Assembly: GCF_003600835.1 (NCBI RefSeq)
Contig: NZ_NQYC01000001.1
Coordinates: forward strand, 2,436,001-2,500,000
Origin: Bacillus sp. PK3_68
GTDB lineage: Bacteria; Bacillota; Bacilli; Bacillales; Domibacillaceae
Direction of reading: 5' to 3'
DNA length: 64,000 nt
The position numbers and the translations under genes were made by a program. The notes beneath the pieces are model-generated. The model saw nothing but the letters and a program-made list of their open reading frames with translations. It did no database searches and was not told the DNA's origin. This document shows positions 18,047 through 28,568 of this stretch, piece after piece. Within the stretch, counting starts at the first letter, position 1, and every line of letters starts with the position of its first letter.

Positions 18047-18875
18047 AAACGATCCCTTGCAAGAATCATCCATTCATACTGATTTCACAAACAATATGAC
18101 TTACGGCGAGTATTTAGACCTCAACCGACTGCTCTCCAGCCAAAGACGGCTATCCGGCCACCATGATGAAATGTTATTTATTATTATTCACCAGGTTAGC
18201 GAGCTATGGATGAAGCTTATTATTCATGAAATACAAGGAGCCATTGTTTGCATCCAAAAGAATGAGCTGCAGCCGGCATTCAAAATGCTGGCGCGCGTCT
18301 CTAAGATCCAAACTCAAATTATTCAGGCATGGGATGTTTTATCTACGCTTACTCCCTCTGAATACATGGAATTTCGCGACAAACTTGGGCAGGCTTCAGG
18401 TTTCCAGTCATACCAATACAGACAAATTGAATTTCTGCTTGGCTACAAAACATCCCACATTTTAACCATTTACAAAAAAAACCCTGAACTTCATGCCCTT
18501 CTAGAAAAAACTTATCACGCACCGAGTATTTATGATGCGGCTATTGAAGCCTTGGCCCGAGCTGGCTTTCCAATTGACGTTGACTTGCTTCAGCGCGATT
18601 ATTCCATCACTTACACAGGCCATCCAACAGTGGAAGCAGCATGGTTAAGCGTATATAATGATGTGAACGCTTATTGGGACTTATATCAGCTGGCTGAAAA
18701 GTTAATTGATATAGAAGACTGGCTTCAGCAGTGGCGGTTTCGCCACATGAAAACTGTTGAGCGGATTATCGGATTTAAGATGGGCACAGGCGGCTCATCA
18801 GGTGTACAATATTTAAAAAAAGTGCTTGATCACCGCTTCTTTCCGGAATTGTGGGACTTGCGCACAAAGCTTTAG
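18033..18875 (+). CDS. kynA: tryptophan 2,3-dioxygenase
   Basis: Haem dioxygenase opening the indole ring of tryptophan to N-formylkynurenine, the first step of the kynurenine route. I use ATG 18033, which follows AGGAAGGGG inside kynB; the longer upstream open frame lacks a site. The resulting 280 residues match the bacterial enzyme. Recognisable parts are the N-terminal [15 protein letters not shown] and [10 protein letters not shown], and the C-terminal [14 protein letters not shown] with the proximal haem histidine, followed by the GTGGSSG loop. Order here is kynB-kynA, then a Na+ symporter, rather than the kynA-B-U of some Bacillus. Confidence 0.94.
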   Translation: MTINKNDPLQESSIHTDFTNNMTYGEYLDLNRLLSSQRRLSGHHDEMLFIIIHQVSELWMKLIIHEIQGAIVCIQKNELQPAFKMLARVSKIQTQIIQAWDVLSTLTPSEYMEFRDKLGQASGFQSYQYRQIEFLLGYKTSHILTIYKKNPELHALLEKTYHAPSIYDAAIEALARAGFPIDVDLLQRDYSITYTGHPTVEAAWLSVYNDVNAYWDLYQLAEKLIDIEDWLQQWRFRHMKTVERIIGFKMGTGGSSGVQYLKKVLDHRFFPELWDLRTKL

Positions 18876-18909
18876 TGTTTTAGCAGACAGATAGAAAAGG
18901 TGAGTGTTT

Positions 18910-20250
18910 ATGGAAAAAAAAGAACAATGGTCTTCTCGTCTCGGCTTTATTTTATCCTCCGCCGGTGCGGCGATAGGCCTTGGAGCAATCTGGAAGTTCC
19001 CTTATGTGACCGGTCAAAGCGGCGGCGGAGCTTTCCTGTTATTGTTTATTGTATTTACCTTATTAATCGGATTACCGATGTTGATTTCTGAATTTATCAT
19101 TGGACGCGGTTCTGGCCGAGAAGCTGTCAGTGCTTATAAGAAACTGGCCCCAAATAGCTTTTGGACCATTATTGGCAAATTAGGTGTAATCGGCTGTTTT
19201 CTCCTTCTTTCGTTTTATAGCGTAGTAGGCGGCTGGGTGCTCATCTATACCGTGATGGCGCTTGGCGGGCAAGTCATTAAAAGCGGAGCAGATTATAGCA
19301 ACCTCTTCGGACACGTTACCGGTTCTCCATCCATTACCATCGCCGGTCTTGCTGTCTTTCTTGTTATTAATGTTGTCGTGGTTGCTTCCGGTGTGCAAAA
19401 CGGAATCGAAAAAGCAAACAAGTATATGATGCCGCTCTTATTTTTGTTTTTTGTTGTGCTCGTCATCCGGGCATTAACTCTTGACGGAGCAATGGAAGGT
19501 ATCCGCTTTTTCTTGCAGCCTGACTTTTCAAAAATAACGGCAGAAGCTGTGCTTTATGCCCTCGGGCAATCGTTCTTTTCTCTTGCTGTTGGGTTTTCAT
19601 GCATGGTCACGTACAGCTCCTATTTAAACAAAAGCGTCAGCCTCCCGACTTCAGCCGGTTCAGTTGCCATAATGAACATTTTTGTCTCTGTCCTTGCCGG
19701 CCTGGCGATCTTCCCGGTCGTTTTCGCTTTTGGCTTTGAACCGGCAGAAGGGCCGGGACTGCTGTTTATCGTTCTCCCTTCCGTGTTCTCGCACATGCCA
19801 TTTGGCAGCTTGTTTTTATTTATTTTCTTAACACTGTTTTTATTCGCTACCTTAACCTCTTCCTTCAGTCTGTTGGAAATTATCGTAGCTGCTTTTCTTA
19901 AAAACGGTGCTTCCAGAAAAAAAATAGCGGCTATTGCAGGCACAATCGTCTTTTTTGCAGGCATTCCGGCAGCACTTTCCTTCAGTCTGCTGGCAGATGT
20001 TCAACTTTTCGGCAAAACCGTTTTTGATACGACAGATTACCTTGTGAGCAACATTCTTCTACCGCTTGGCAATTTATTAATCGCCTTGTTTATTGCTTGG
20101 CGAATGAATCGTGAACTTGTAAAAGAAGAATTTATGCTTAGCCGCCGGTTGAGCCCTGGGATCTACTCCACTTGGTACTTATTAATGAGATGGCTCGTGC
20201 CGTTAACTATTATTATTGTGTTTATTAATACGCTTGGTTTTCTAGGTTAA
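18910..20250 (+). CDS. Na+-dependent neurotransmitter:sodium symporter family (SNF) amino acid transporter
   Basis: LeuT/MhsT/TnaT-like Na+-coupled amino acid importer. I start at ATG 18910, spaced about eight bases from AAAAGGTGA; a GTG six bases earlier is less likely. About 446 residues with the family opening QWSSRLGFILSSAGAAIGLG, the unwound helix-1 NSS signature, and some 11-12 membrane spans. The gap to kynA is 34 bp without terminator, so it is co-transcribed. Tryptophan is the obvious candidate substrate because characterised relatives (TnaT, MhsT) carry tryptophan; this is inferred from context. A terminator follows. Confidence 0.88.
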   Translation: MEKKEQWSSRLGFILSSAGAAIGLGAIWKFPYVTGQSGGGAFLLLFIVFTLLIGLPMLISEFIIGRGSGREAVSAYKKLAPNSFWTIIGKLGVIGCFLLLSFYSVVGGWVLIYTVMALGGQVIKSGADYSNLFGHVTGSPSITIAGLAVFLVINVVVVASGVQNGIEKANKYMMPLLFLFFVVLVIRALTLDGAMEGIRFFLQPDFSKITAEAVLYALGQSFFSLAVGFSCMVTYSSYLNKSVSLPTSAGSVAIMNIFVSVLAGLAIFPVVFAFGFEPAEGPGLLFIVLPSVFSHMPFGSLFLFIFLTLFLFATLTSSFSLLEIIVAAFLKNGASRKKIAAIAGTIVFFAGIPAALSFSLLADVQLFGKTVFDTTDYLVSNILLPLGNLLIALFIAWRMNRELVKEEFMLSRRLSPGIYSTWYLLMRWLVPLTIIIVFINTLGFLG

Positions 20251-20264
20251 TGGTTCGTGTCTTT

Positions 20265-20297
20265 GAGCCTTCCCCATGTGGAAGGCTCTCTTTTTAA
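20265..20297 (+). terminator. rho-independent terminator of the kyn operon
   Basis: GAGCCTTCC / GGAAGGCTC stem followed by TCTTTTT. Confidence 0.9.
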
Positions 20298-20379
20298 TCT
20301 CATTTCAGCATTGATTACATATCTTAATGGCATTGACGATATTATTTAGCGTACCGTAAGATATAGATATATCGTTTAA

Positions 20380-21801
<1,422 letters not shown>

Positions 21802-21817
21802 GAGAACGAGTGACCCC

Positions 21818-21862
21818 AAAGAGCCAGGCATCTCCTGTCCGACGGAGATATCTGGCTCTTTG
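21818..21862 (+). terminator. rho-independent terminator of gdhA
   Basis: AAAGAGCCAG..ATCTCC paired with GGAGAT..CTGGCTCTTT around an eight-base loop, directly after the gene. Confidence 0.85.
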
Positions 21863-21946
21863 CTTTGAGGGAAACCCTTTTCACAGCTTCTCAAACGTAA
21901 TATGATAAGGAAGTTGTATATTCTCTAAGAAAGGCTGGAAAATTCG

Positions 21947-23209
21947 TTGAAACGTTTTCTGAAAAGCTATCGATTTACTTTTTTATTGCTCACAGCTATT
22001 CTTCTTGGCGGAGTTGCCGGTGTTCTGTTCGGCCCAAAAGCAGCAGTAGTCAAACCGCTAGGAGATTTGTTTTTAAACCTGATGTTCATGATCATTATCC
22101 CGCTCGTCTTTTTTAGCATCTCTTCAGCTATTGCCAGCATGGACGGAATGAAGCGGCTGGGAAAAATCATGGCCAGCATTGTGATTGTCTTCCTGTTCAC
22201 AGCGGCTACTGCAGCTGTTATCGGCTTGGCGGGCGCTTTTTTATTTAATCCACTTGAGGGAACAGACCTGACGGCGATTAAAAATATTATGGCTGAGTTT
22301 GATCCTGCAGAAGCGGAAACAGACAATGTGTCATTTGCTGCTCAGCTAGTAAATACATTTACTGTTAATGATTTTTCCTTGCTTTTGTCGAAAAGCAACA
22401 TGCTGCAACTGATTGTCTTTTCCATTTTGTTCGGGCTGGCTACTGCTATGACAAAAGAAAAGGGAAAACCAGTAGCTGACTTTCTGGCATCTGGCACAGC
22501 TGTTATGATGAAAGTCGTTTCTATTATTATGTATTATGCGCCTATTGGGCTTGGTTGTTATTTCGCCGCTGTTATTGGCGAACTTGGACCACAAATTCTT
22601 AGTGGCTATGCCCGGACATTTGCTCTTTACCTTGGCCTGACAGCCCTTTACTACTTTGTTTTCTTTACACTGTATGCCTTTATTGCGGGTGGAAAAAATG
22701 GGGTAAAAATCTTCTGGAAACATGCTGCAGCCCCTTCTATTACAGCCATTGCGACCTGTTCAAGCGCGGCAAGCATTCCTGTGAACTTAACTGCTGCTAA
22801 AAAAATGGGGGTGCCAAAAGATATTGCAGAAACGGTTATTCCGCTTGGCGCTAATACGCATAAAGACGGATCTGTTTTTGGTGGTGTGTTAAAGGTCGTC
22901 TTTTTGTTTGCTCTTTTTAACAAGGATATGACAAGCCTGACGAGCATCTTAGCTATTCTCGGTGTTTCATTTCTCGTTGGTGCGGTTATGGGAGCGATTC
23001 CCGGCGGCGGCATGATTGGAGAAATGCTAATTCTAAGTGTATTCGGATTTCCACCGGAGGCACTGCCAATTATCGCTGTGATCAGTACGATTATTGATGC
23101 GCCTGCTACTCTATTAAACTCCACCGGGAATACGGTCTGCGCCATGCTTGTCACTCGTCTGGTAGAGGGGAGAAATTGGCTGCAACGCCAGCTGGCCATA
23201 GGCTCTTAA
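21947..23209 (+). CDS. dicarboxylate/amino acid:cation symporter (DAACS, GltP/GltT-like)
   Basis: Glutamate/aspartate/C4-dicarboxylate importer driven by Na+ or H+. The 420-residue protein begins at TTG 21947 (AAAGG upstream), has about eight membrane helices plus two hairpins, the serine-rich hairpin region (CSSAASIPVNL) near residue 270, the PLGANTHKDGS motif and the conserved STGNTV near the end. Its position just after gdhA fits glutamate uptake. Which cation and substrate cannot be told from sequence. Confidence 0.88.
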   Translation: MKRFLKSYRFTFLLLTAILLGGVAGVLFGPKAAVVKPLGDLFLNLMFMIIIPLVFFSISSAIASMDGMKRLGKIMASIVIVFLFTAATAAVIGLAGAFLFNPLEGTDLTAIKNIMAEFDPAEAETDNVSFAAQLVNTFTVNDFSLLLSKSNMLQLIVFSILFGLATAMTKEKGKPVADFLASGTAVMMKVVSIIMYYAPIGLGCYFAAVIGELGPQILSGYARTFALYLGLTALYYFVFFTLYAFIAGGKNGVKIFWKHAAAPSITAIATCSSAASIPVNLTAAKKMGVPKDIAETVIPLGANTHKDGSVFGGVLKVVFLFALFNKDMTSLTSILAILGVSFLVGAVMGAIPGGGMIGEMLILSVFGFPPEALPIIAVISTIIDAPATLLNSTGNTVCAMLVTRLVEGRNWLQRQLAIGS

Positions 23210-23214
23210 CAACG

Positions 23215-23248
23215 GGAGTGCCTCGCTTTGCGGCACTCTCTCTTTATT
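23215..23248 (+). terminator. rho-independent terminator
   Basis: GAGTGCC / GGCACTC stem followed by TCTCTTTATT, after the symporter gene. Confidence 0.82.
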
Positions 23249-23308
23249 ATTCTCTGTTTCTTTTATAGCCCAGGAGAAAAACATATTGTCCAAATGGAGG
23301 TGACACAT

Positions 23309-24214
23309 GTGGAATTGCTGATGATTGTATTGCCAGCCTTCATGATCTTCTTTGCCGGCTTTCTCGGCCAAAAAATAATCGGGTTTGATATCCGATCCAT
23401 TTCCAAAGCCGCTCTTTATATTATGTCCCCTTTTCTTGCCTTCCGGACTTTCTATACGAACGAGCTGACGATGGAGTATTTCTATATTATCTTATTTTGC
23501 CTTTTGCTTTGTCTTGCCCTTGTTTTGATGATTGGGCTCACAGGTTACTGGATGAAAGCATCAAAACCACAGTTGTCTGCAATGATGCTCGGCGGCGCTT
23601 TCATGAACAGTGGAAATTACGGCGCTCCTGTCATACTCTTCGCCTTCGGAGCAGCTGGCTTTGACTATGCTGTTATTATGATGGTCTTTCAGTCGCTTCT
23701 CATGAATACAGTCGGGCTCTTTTTTGCGTCGCTCGGCGGGAAGGACGAGTCTTCTCTCATCCAATCTCTTAAAAGCGTAGTACGCATGCCAGTCATTCAT
23801 GGGGCATTGGCCGGTGTTACTCTACAAATTTTATCTATACATATTCCAAAAGCGTTCATGGAAGCGATCAGTCTCGTGGCCGATGCTTCCATCCCAACAG
23901 TTATGCTCGTCCTCGGTATGCAGCTGGCCGTTATTGCCCGCAAGCGTGTCGCCTATCGCTATGTCTCTGCGGTTACCCTTATTCGAATGTTTGCATCACC
24001 AGTGCTCGCAGTTGCTATCCTTGCTTTCATACCTGTCAATGAACTGCTAAAAAATGTGCTCATCTTACAGGCAGCAATGCCTGCTGCAGCCAATACGACG
24101 ATGTTTGCCATTCAATTCGGAACGGAGCCCGACCTCGTATCTTTCACCACACTGGTCACTACTTTACTAAGCATTGGAACGATTCCTGTGGTGCTTTTTT
24201 ATCTAGGAGCTTAA
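23309..24214 (+). CDS. AEC (auxin efflux carrier) family transporter
   Basis: Ten-helix carrier of the AEC/YfdV type, in bacteria associated with malate, malonate or amino-acid export. The start is GTG 23309, which has a perfect GGAGGTGA six bases upstream; the longer open frame begins within the preceding terminator and is rejected. From GTG the protein has 301 residues with two five-helix repeats, the motif GGAFMNSGNYGAPV in the first and QAAMPAAANTTMFA in the second. It is monocistronic and flanked by terminators. Substrate unknown; nearby genes suggest organic or amino acids. Confidence 0.83.
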   Translation: MELLMIVLPAFMIFFAGFLGQKIIGFDIRSISKAALYIMSPFLAFRTFYTNELTMEYFYIILFCLLLCLALVLMIGLTGYWMKASKPQLSAMMLGGAFMNSGNYGAPVILFAFGAAGFDYAVIMMVFQSLLMNTVGLFFASLGGKDESSLIQSLKSVVRMPVIHGALAGVTLQILSIHIPKAFMEAISLVADASIPTVMLVLGMQLAVIARKRVAYRYVSAVTLIRMFASPVLAVAILAFIPVNELLKNVLILQAAMPAAANTTMFAIQFGTEPDLVSFTTLVTTLLSIGTIPVVLFYLGA

Positions 24215-24220
24215 ATGATG

Positions 24221-24266
24221 AAAGACAGCCCCAAACGGATTACATTCGGGGCTGTCCTCTTTATTA
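24221..24266. terminator. bidirectional terminator
   Basis: GACAGCCCC / GGGGCTGTC stem with CTCTTTATT following on the plus strand. It lies between the AEC gene and the convergent amidohydrolase operon. Confidence 0.82.
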
Positions 24267-24306
24267 ATACCCGCCGCAAACTTTAAAAGCAGGCACTCGT
24301 TTTTGT

Positions 24307-25935
24307 TTATTTCAAAGCAGCAGTAGGGGTTTTTTCCCAAACCACTTCGCCATCCATTACTGTAACTTCCACTTCTGTTTGCAGAATTTCTTCCGCTGAC
24401 ACTTCAAATAAGTTGCGATCCAATACAACTAAGTCAGCAAGTTTGCCTTCTTCAATCGTACCTAATTCATCTTCCCGGAAGACACTATAGGCAGAACCCG
24501 CAGTATAAGCCTTCAAAGCCTCGGCAAGCGTGACTCGCTCCTGCTCGTTCCAAGTATCATCCAGCATGAAATCCTTCCTTGTCACTGCATGGTAAATTTC
24601 AATCATCGGTTCAAGCGGAACAATTGGATAATCACTGCTATAAGATACAACGGCTCCAGATCTTAATAGAGTGGCATTCGGGTAAATATACGTTTGCTTC
24701 TCTTCACCGACACGTGTTGTATGGCTTTCCCTTGGCATCAAAGCCATATGATACGGCTGAATAGACGGCATGACACCCAGCTCTTTAAAGCGTGGAATGT
24801 CCTCTGGCGCAATGACCTCAATATGCTCAAGCGCATGACGAGCATCCCGTTTCCCATTCACTTGTTGGGCTGTTTCATATAAGTCCAATCCCAACCGGAC
24901 AGCTCCATCACCAATGGTATGAAAACGAATTTGGAACCCTTCCTTGTCTGCCTCTACTACCCACTTTTCCAGTTGCTCTTTTGTATAGGCGATTTCTCCT
25001 CTGGTTTCTGGTTTGTCAACATATGGATCAAGCATATAAGCTGTATAACCGGTCACTACCCCGTCAATAAATTGCTTCAGCCCCGCAGTCCGAAGCTTAT
25101 CTGAAGAGTAATCTTCCCTGAATTTTTTTGCTTGTTCTATTTGGCCATTCAATGGCGGATAAAGATGGAAGCGGCATGTTAATTGTCCGTTATCTTCAAA
25201 CTCCTTAAACACAGAATAAGCTTCTAGCTTTTCATGGGCACGGCTCGCATACAGGTCATTGACAGATGTTACACCAAGCTTTGCTGCATGCTGCAAAAAC
25301 TGGCTCACCATATCGTGCAGCTGCTCCTTCGGAAAATCATAAGCAAAGTCCGCAGCCAAAGCGATGGCAGTTTCAATTAAAATGCCTGTTGGTTCTCCTT
25401 GATCACCTTTGTAAATAACTCCATATTCCGGATTAGGTGTCTCACTTGTAATATTGGCAATTTCAAGCGCCTTTGAGTTTACCCAGCCATAATGTCCTTC
25501 CGCATGTAATAGCATAACAGGACGGTCTGGCAGTTCCTGATCCAGGATATAACGGTCGGGGAACTCTTTCTTGTCCCATGCCGTATGATCCCAACCTGTG
25601 CCGATCACCCACTGTCCATCTGGTTTCCCTTCAGCATATTCTCTTACTTTAACCGCTGCCTCTTCAGCTGATTTGACATCTGTTAAAGACACACAATAAT
25701 GGCTGAAGAGACTGCCGAGCATAATATGCAAGTGAGCATCGTGGAATCCAGGCATTACAAGCTTATTGCCGGCATCTATTACTTTCGTCTCCTCACTTTT
25801 CAGCGCTTCGATCTTTTCTGGCGTGTCGACTCTAATAATCTTGTTGTCTTTAACAGCAATGGCTAGGGCCTCCGGTTCGTCCTTTAATCCTGTAAAAACT
25901 GCCTTGCTTTTTATAATTACATCCGCTTTCAACAT
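24307..25935 (-). CDS. YtcJ-like metal-dependent amidohydrolase
   Basis: Amidohydrolase-superfamily enzyme of the YtcJ/COG1574 group, 542 residues. It has the small beta-sandwich at both ends and a TIM barrel with metal ligands HLH (in PGFHDAHLHI, about residue 66), the lysine in LKQFIDG, HTIGDGA, HALEHIEV and a late Asp in SSDYPI. Relatives act on amides or cyclic amides; exact substrate unknown. It lies 27 bp after an APC permease and is the last gene of the most distal of three sigma-54 units. Start ATG 25935 has AAAGGAGA. It probably processes what the permease brings in. Confidence 0.85.
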   Translation of the reverse strand: MLKADVIIKSKAVFTGLKDEPEALAIAVKDNKIIRVDTPEKIEALKSEETKVIDAGNKLVMPGFHDAHLHIMLGSLFSHYCVSLTDVKSAEEAAVKVREYAEGKPDGQWVIGTGWDHTAWDKKEFPDRYILDQELPDRPVMLLHAEGHYGWVNSKALEIANITSETPNPEYGVIYKGDQGEPTGILIETAIALAADFAYDFPKEQLHDMVSQFLQHAAKLGVTSVNDLYASRAHEKLEAYSVFKEFEDNGQLTCRFHLYPPLNGQIEQAKKFREDYSSDKLRTAGLKQFIDGVVTGYTAYMLDPYVDKPETRGEIAYTKEQLEKWVVEADKEGFQIRFHTIGDGAVRLGLDLYETAQQVNGKRDARHALEHIEVIAPEDIPRFKELGVMPSIQPYHMALMPRESHTTRVGEEKQTYIYPNATLLRSGAVVSYSSDYPIVPLEPMIEIYHAVTRKDFMLDDTWNEQERVTLAEALKAYTAGSAYSVFREDELGTIEEGKLADLVVLDRNLFEVSAEEILQTEVEVTVMDGEVVWEKTPTAALK

Positions 25936-25962
25936 TTTTCATTCTCCTTTGCTATTTATATA

Positions 25963-27297
25963 CTAAGCTGACAAATCCATTACAGGCGGTTTTTGTCTAA
26001 ACCCTTTTGTTAAAACCACCATATAGATAAGACCAAGAGCAAACCAAATGCTCCCTAGTACCTTTGAATGGATATCTAAATTAATAAGAAGCCATAAATC
26101 AAGCAAGGCTCCAGCTGCTGGAATAATTAAATAAAGCAGCGTTCCTTTTAGAGAACGTTCCTTTTTCCGAACAAAGTAATACGTAATAACGGCGATATTT
26201 ACACTTGTAAATGCAAGAAAAGCGCCAAAGTTAATGAATGAAGCAACGAGTGATAGGCTTAAGAACAATGCAAGCAAGGAAATAGCGCTAATTAATAGGA
26301 TGTTGTTCACAGGGGTGTTATATTTTTGATGCAAGGTTCCAAAGAACTTATTAGGGAGCTGTCCATCACGACCCATAGCATAAAGCACACGCGAAGCACT
26401 TGCCTGAGAAGACATCGCAGAACCAAATGCCGTAACGGCATAGACAGCTAGAAAAGCAGAAGCGAGGGCTTTGCCACCGACAAACTTAATGATTTCATGA
26501 GCTGCAGAGTCCGGATCAACAAATGAGTTGTAATTTGGCCAGACATTTTGGGCAAAGTATGAAACGGTAATAAAGATAGCTCCTCCTACTAGCGTGATAA
26601 TGAAAACTGCCCGTGGGATATTTTTTTGCGGATTCACAGTTTCCTCTGCAAACGCTGTAGCTGAATCAAAGCCAAGGAAAGAAAAACATAGAAGGGCAGC
26701 ACCCGAAATAATAAATGAAAGCGGCTCTTCCGAATTATAAAACGGTTTCAAAGAAAAGAGAGTGCCAGTGCCCGCCCCTCCTGCAATTTCTTTAATGGAT
26801 AGCCCAATAAAAAGAAGGATAAATGCAATGGAGAAAATCGTGATAAAAGCATTGGCCTTTGTTGCCAGCTTCACACCTCTCACATTAATAACGGTCACTA
26901 ATAACAACATGCTAAGTATCCAAACATAGTTTGGCACAGATGGAAAAGCAGCAGAAAAAAAGATGCCAAATAACAGATAATTAACCATAGGAATGAAAAG
27001 ATAATCCATTAAAATAGCCCAGCCAACAAGAAAGCCCACATACGGGTTTATCGCCTTTTGTGTATAGGCATAAGCAGAGCCGGCAGACGGGATAGATTTA
27101 GACATCTGTCCATAACTGTATGCAGTAAACAGCATGACAATCAAGGCCAATAAATAGGCTCCTGGCACCATTCCGTGCGATAATTGGGCCGCAATTCCAT
27201 ACGTGCTGAAAACTGTGGCAAGTGCCATAAACGAAAAACCAAAGAGAACAACGTGGATAAGCCCTAGCGACCTGTTCATTTCTTTTGTCTGTGACAT
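25963..27297 (-). CDS. APC-superfamily amino acid/polyamine permease (PuuP-like)
   Basis: Twelve-helix cation-coupled importer, 444 residues, close to putrescine-importer-like APC permeases: SAGSAYAYTQKAINP in helix 3, WAILMDYLFIPM, and SRVLYAMGRDGQLP before the late helices. Start ATG 27297 follows AAGGGGG. Twenty-one bases upstream of the ATG is the predicted start site of a sigma-54 promoter (27329-27345). It is the first gene of a two-gene operon with the YtcJ-like amidohydrolase. It is clearly similar to the permease at 28.6-29.9 kb, so the cluster holds a duplicated transporter. Substrate not determined by sequence. Confidence 0.85.
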   Translation of the reverse strand: MSQTKEMNRSLGLIHVVLFGFSFMALATVFSTYGIAAQLSHGMVPGAYLLALIVMLFTAYSYGQMSKSIPSAGSAYAYTQKAINPYVGFLVGWAILMDYLFIPMVNYLLFGIFFSAAFPSVPNYVWILSMLLLVTVINVRGVKLATKANAFITIFSIAFILLFIGLSIKEIAGGAGTGTLFSLKPFYNSEEPLSFIISGAALLCFSFLGFDSATAFAEETVNPQKNIPRAVFIITLVGGAIFITVSYFAQNVWPNYNSFVDPDSAAHEIIKFVGGKALASAFLAVYAVTAFGSAMSSQASASRVLYAMGRDGQLPNKFFGTLHQKYNTPVNNILLISAISLLALFLSLSLVASFINFGAFLAFTSVNIAVITYYFVRKKERSLKGTLLYLIIPAAGALLDLWLLINLDIHSKVLGSIWFALGLIYMVVLTKGFRQKPPVMDLSA

Positions 27298-27328
27298 AAC
27301 AAACCCCCTTAACCCTTTTTATAATTAT

Positions 27329-27345
27329 TGCAAATATTGTGCCAA
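27329..27345 (-). promoter_or_regulatory. sigma-54 promoter, permease-amidohydrolase unit
   Basis: On the minus strand TTGGCACAATATTTGCA: GG at 27343-27342 and GC at 27331-27330 are exactly 12 bases apart, as in the TGGCAC-N5-TTGCA consensus. Predicted start near 27318. Confidence 0.88.
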
Positions 27346-27390
27346 TTAAAAATAATAAAAAAACGAGCTGGTCTATCCTTTTTCGACACA

Positions 27391-27435
27391 TTTTTTATTC
27401 GAATATGCATATTTTATGACTGTATGAATAAAAAA
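27391..27435. promoter_or_regulatory. candidate upstream activator site: inverted repeat and palindrome
   Basis: TTTTTTATTC (27391-27400) and GAATAAAAAA (27426-27435) are perfect 10-bp arms. Between them is the palindrome AATATGCATATT (27402-27413). The centre is about 95 bp upstream of the predicted sigma-54 start, a usual place for an enhancer. Confidence 0.45.
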
Positions 27436-27451
27436 CCTGATTGCTTAGTCC

Positions 27452-27486
27452 AAAAAAGCCGTTCACTTATAGTGAACGGCTTTTTA
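27452..27486. terminator. terminator separating two sigma-54 units
   Basis: AAAAAAGCCGTTCAC / GTGAACGGCTTTTT hairpin just after the AguB-like amidase stop codon; U-tracts on both strands. Confidence 0.93.
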
Positions 27487-27499
27487 GAGTCTATATTTG

Positions 27500-28369
27500 C
27501 TATTCTATTACACGCTTAAGCAATTCTCCGTAGCTATCCGGGCGTCGGTCTCTATGAAACTGCAATACATTGCGGGCGTGGGTAATCTCTGCAAGATCAA
27601 TTTCAGCCATAATGATCTCATCTTCTTTTGTTTCAGCTTCCTTAATAATGGTTCCCCATGGATTGCTAATAAAGCTCCGTCCATAAAATGTCATATGGCC
27701 TTCATTGCTGTCCTCGCGACCGACACGGTTTACCGCAGCAATAAACATATTATTATGGATCCCGTGAGCACGGATCGCATCTACCCATGTTTGCGATGTA
27801 TCTAAATCGGGATTGTCAGGTTCTGAACCAATGGCTGAAGGATAAAATACTACATCTGCTCCTTTTAAAGCCAAGATACGGGATGGTTCCGGGAACCATT
27901 CATCCCAACAAATTAACACGCCAATCGTTCCATACTTCGTTTTGAAGACTGGATAGCCGGTGTCTCCTTCAGTAAAGTAATATTTTTCAATATACTGAGG
28001 GCCTTCAGGAATATGATGCTTGCGGTACTTTCCTAAATATTCTCCATCCTCGTATACAACTACCGTATTAAAATATAAACCATCGCGCACATATTCATAC
28101 AGTGAAACGATAATGACTACGCCAAGCTCCTGCGACAATCTTTGCATCCGGTCACAAGTCGGTCCTGGAATTGGTTCAGCCCACTCATATTTATTAACAT
28201 CAATCGTCTGCGGAAAGTATTGACCGCCAAAAAGCTCCTCTGTACAAATAATTTGCGCTCCTCTATTTGCCGCTTCCCGTATTAACCCTTCAGCTGTTTC
28301 TACATTTTTTTCGCGGTCTTCTACGCACTTATGCTGGATTAATGCAATGTTCATTTTTCCTCTTCCCAT
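27500..28369 (-). CDS. nitrilase-superfamily amidase, N-carbamoylputrescine amidase-like
   Basis: Carbon-nitrogen hydrolase of 289 residues with the complete Glu-Lys-Cys triad: Glu45 (CTEELF), Lys117 (KYRKHHIPEG) and Cys154 (LICWDEWFPE). The CWDEWFPE and KHHIPEGP variants resemble the N-carbamoylputrescine amidase/beta-ureidopropionase branch, so it may release ammonia and CO2 from an N-carbamoyl amine. That specificity is inferred. ATG 28369 is used; an ATG five codons later is also possible. It is a single-gene unit with its own sigma-54 promoter at 28459-28475 and its own terminator. Confidence 0.85.
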   Translation of the reverse strand: MGRGKMNIALIQHKCVEDREKNVETAEGLIREAANRGAQIICTEELFGGQYFPQTIDVNKYEWAEPIPGPTCDRMQRLSQELGVVIIVSLYEYVRDGLYFNTVVVYEDGEYLGKYRKHHIPEGPQYIEKYYFTEGDTGYPVFKTKYGTIGVLICWDEWFPEPSRILALKGADVVFYPSAIGSEPDNPDLDTSQTWVDAIRAHGIHNNMFIAAVNRVGREDSNEGHMTFYGRSFISNPWGTIIKEAETKEDEIIMAEIDLAEITHARNVLQFHRDRRPDSYGELLKRVIE

Positions 28370-28458
28370 TAGTCTCTCCCTTTCTATGTATGGTACCTAT
28401 CTAATGTTTAAAGACCAGTAGAAGATTGTTTGCTCTCTACGATCATTTAACTGATAAA

Positions 28459-28475
28459 TGCAAATATTATGCCAA
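28459..28475 (-). promoter_or_regulatory. sigma-54 promoter of the AguB-like amidase
   Basis: Minus strand TTGGCATAATATTTGCA, identical at 16 of 17 bases to the promoter at 27329 and with the same 12-base GG-to-GC spacing. Predicted start near 28447, giving a leader of about 80 bases. Confidence 0.85.
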
Positions 28476-28501
28476 TAAAAAAGTAGTTCTGGAAAACAAA
28501 C

Positions 28502-28537
28502 AAAAAAGGCCTACGGATATCTTCCATTAGCCCTTTT
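28502..28537 (-). terminator. terminator of the upstream amidase-permease unit
   Basis: On the minus strand GGCTAATGGA pairs with TCCGTAGGCC (two G-U pairs, one mismatch) and is followed by TTTTTT. Confidence 0.7.
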
Positions 28538-28568
28538 CGTTCTTCCCTATTCTTTATCACTCTTTTTT

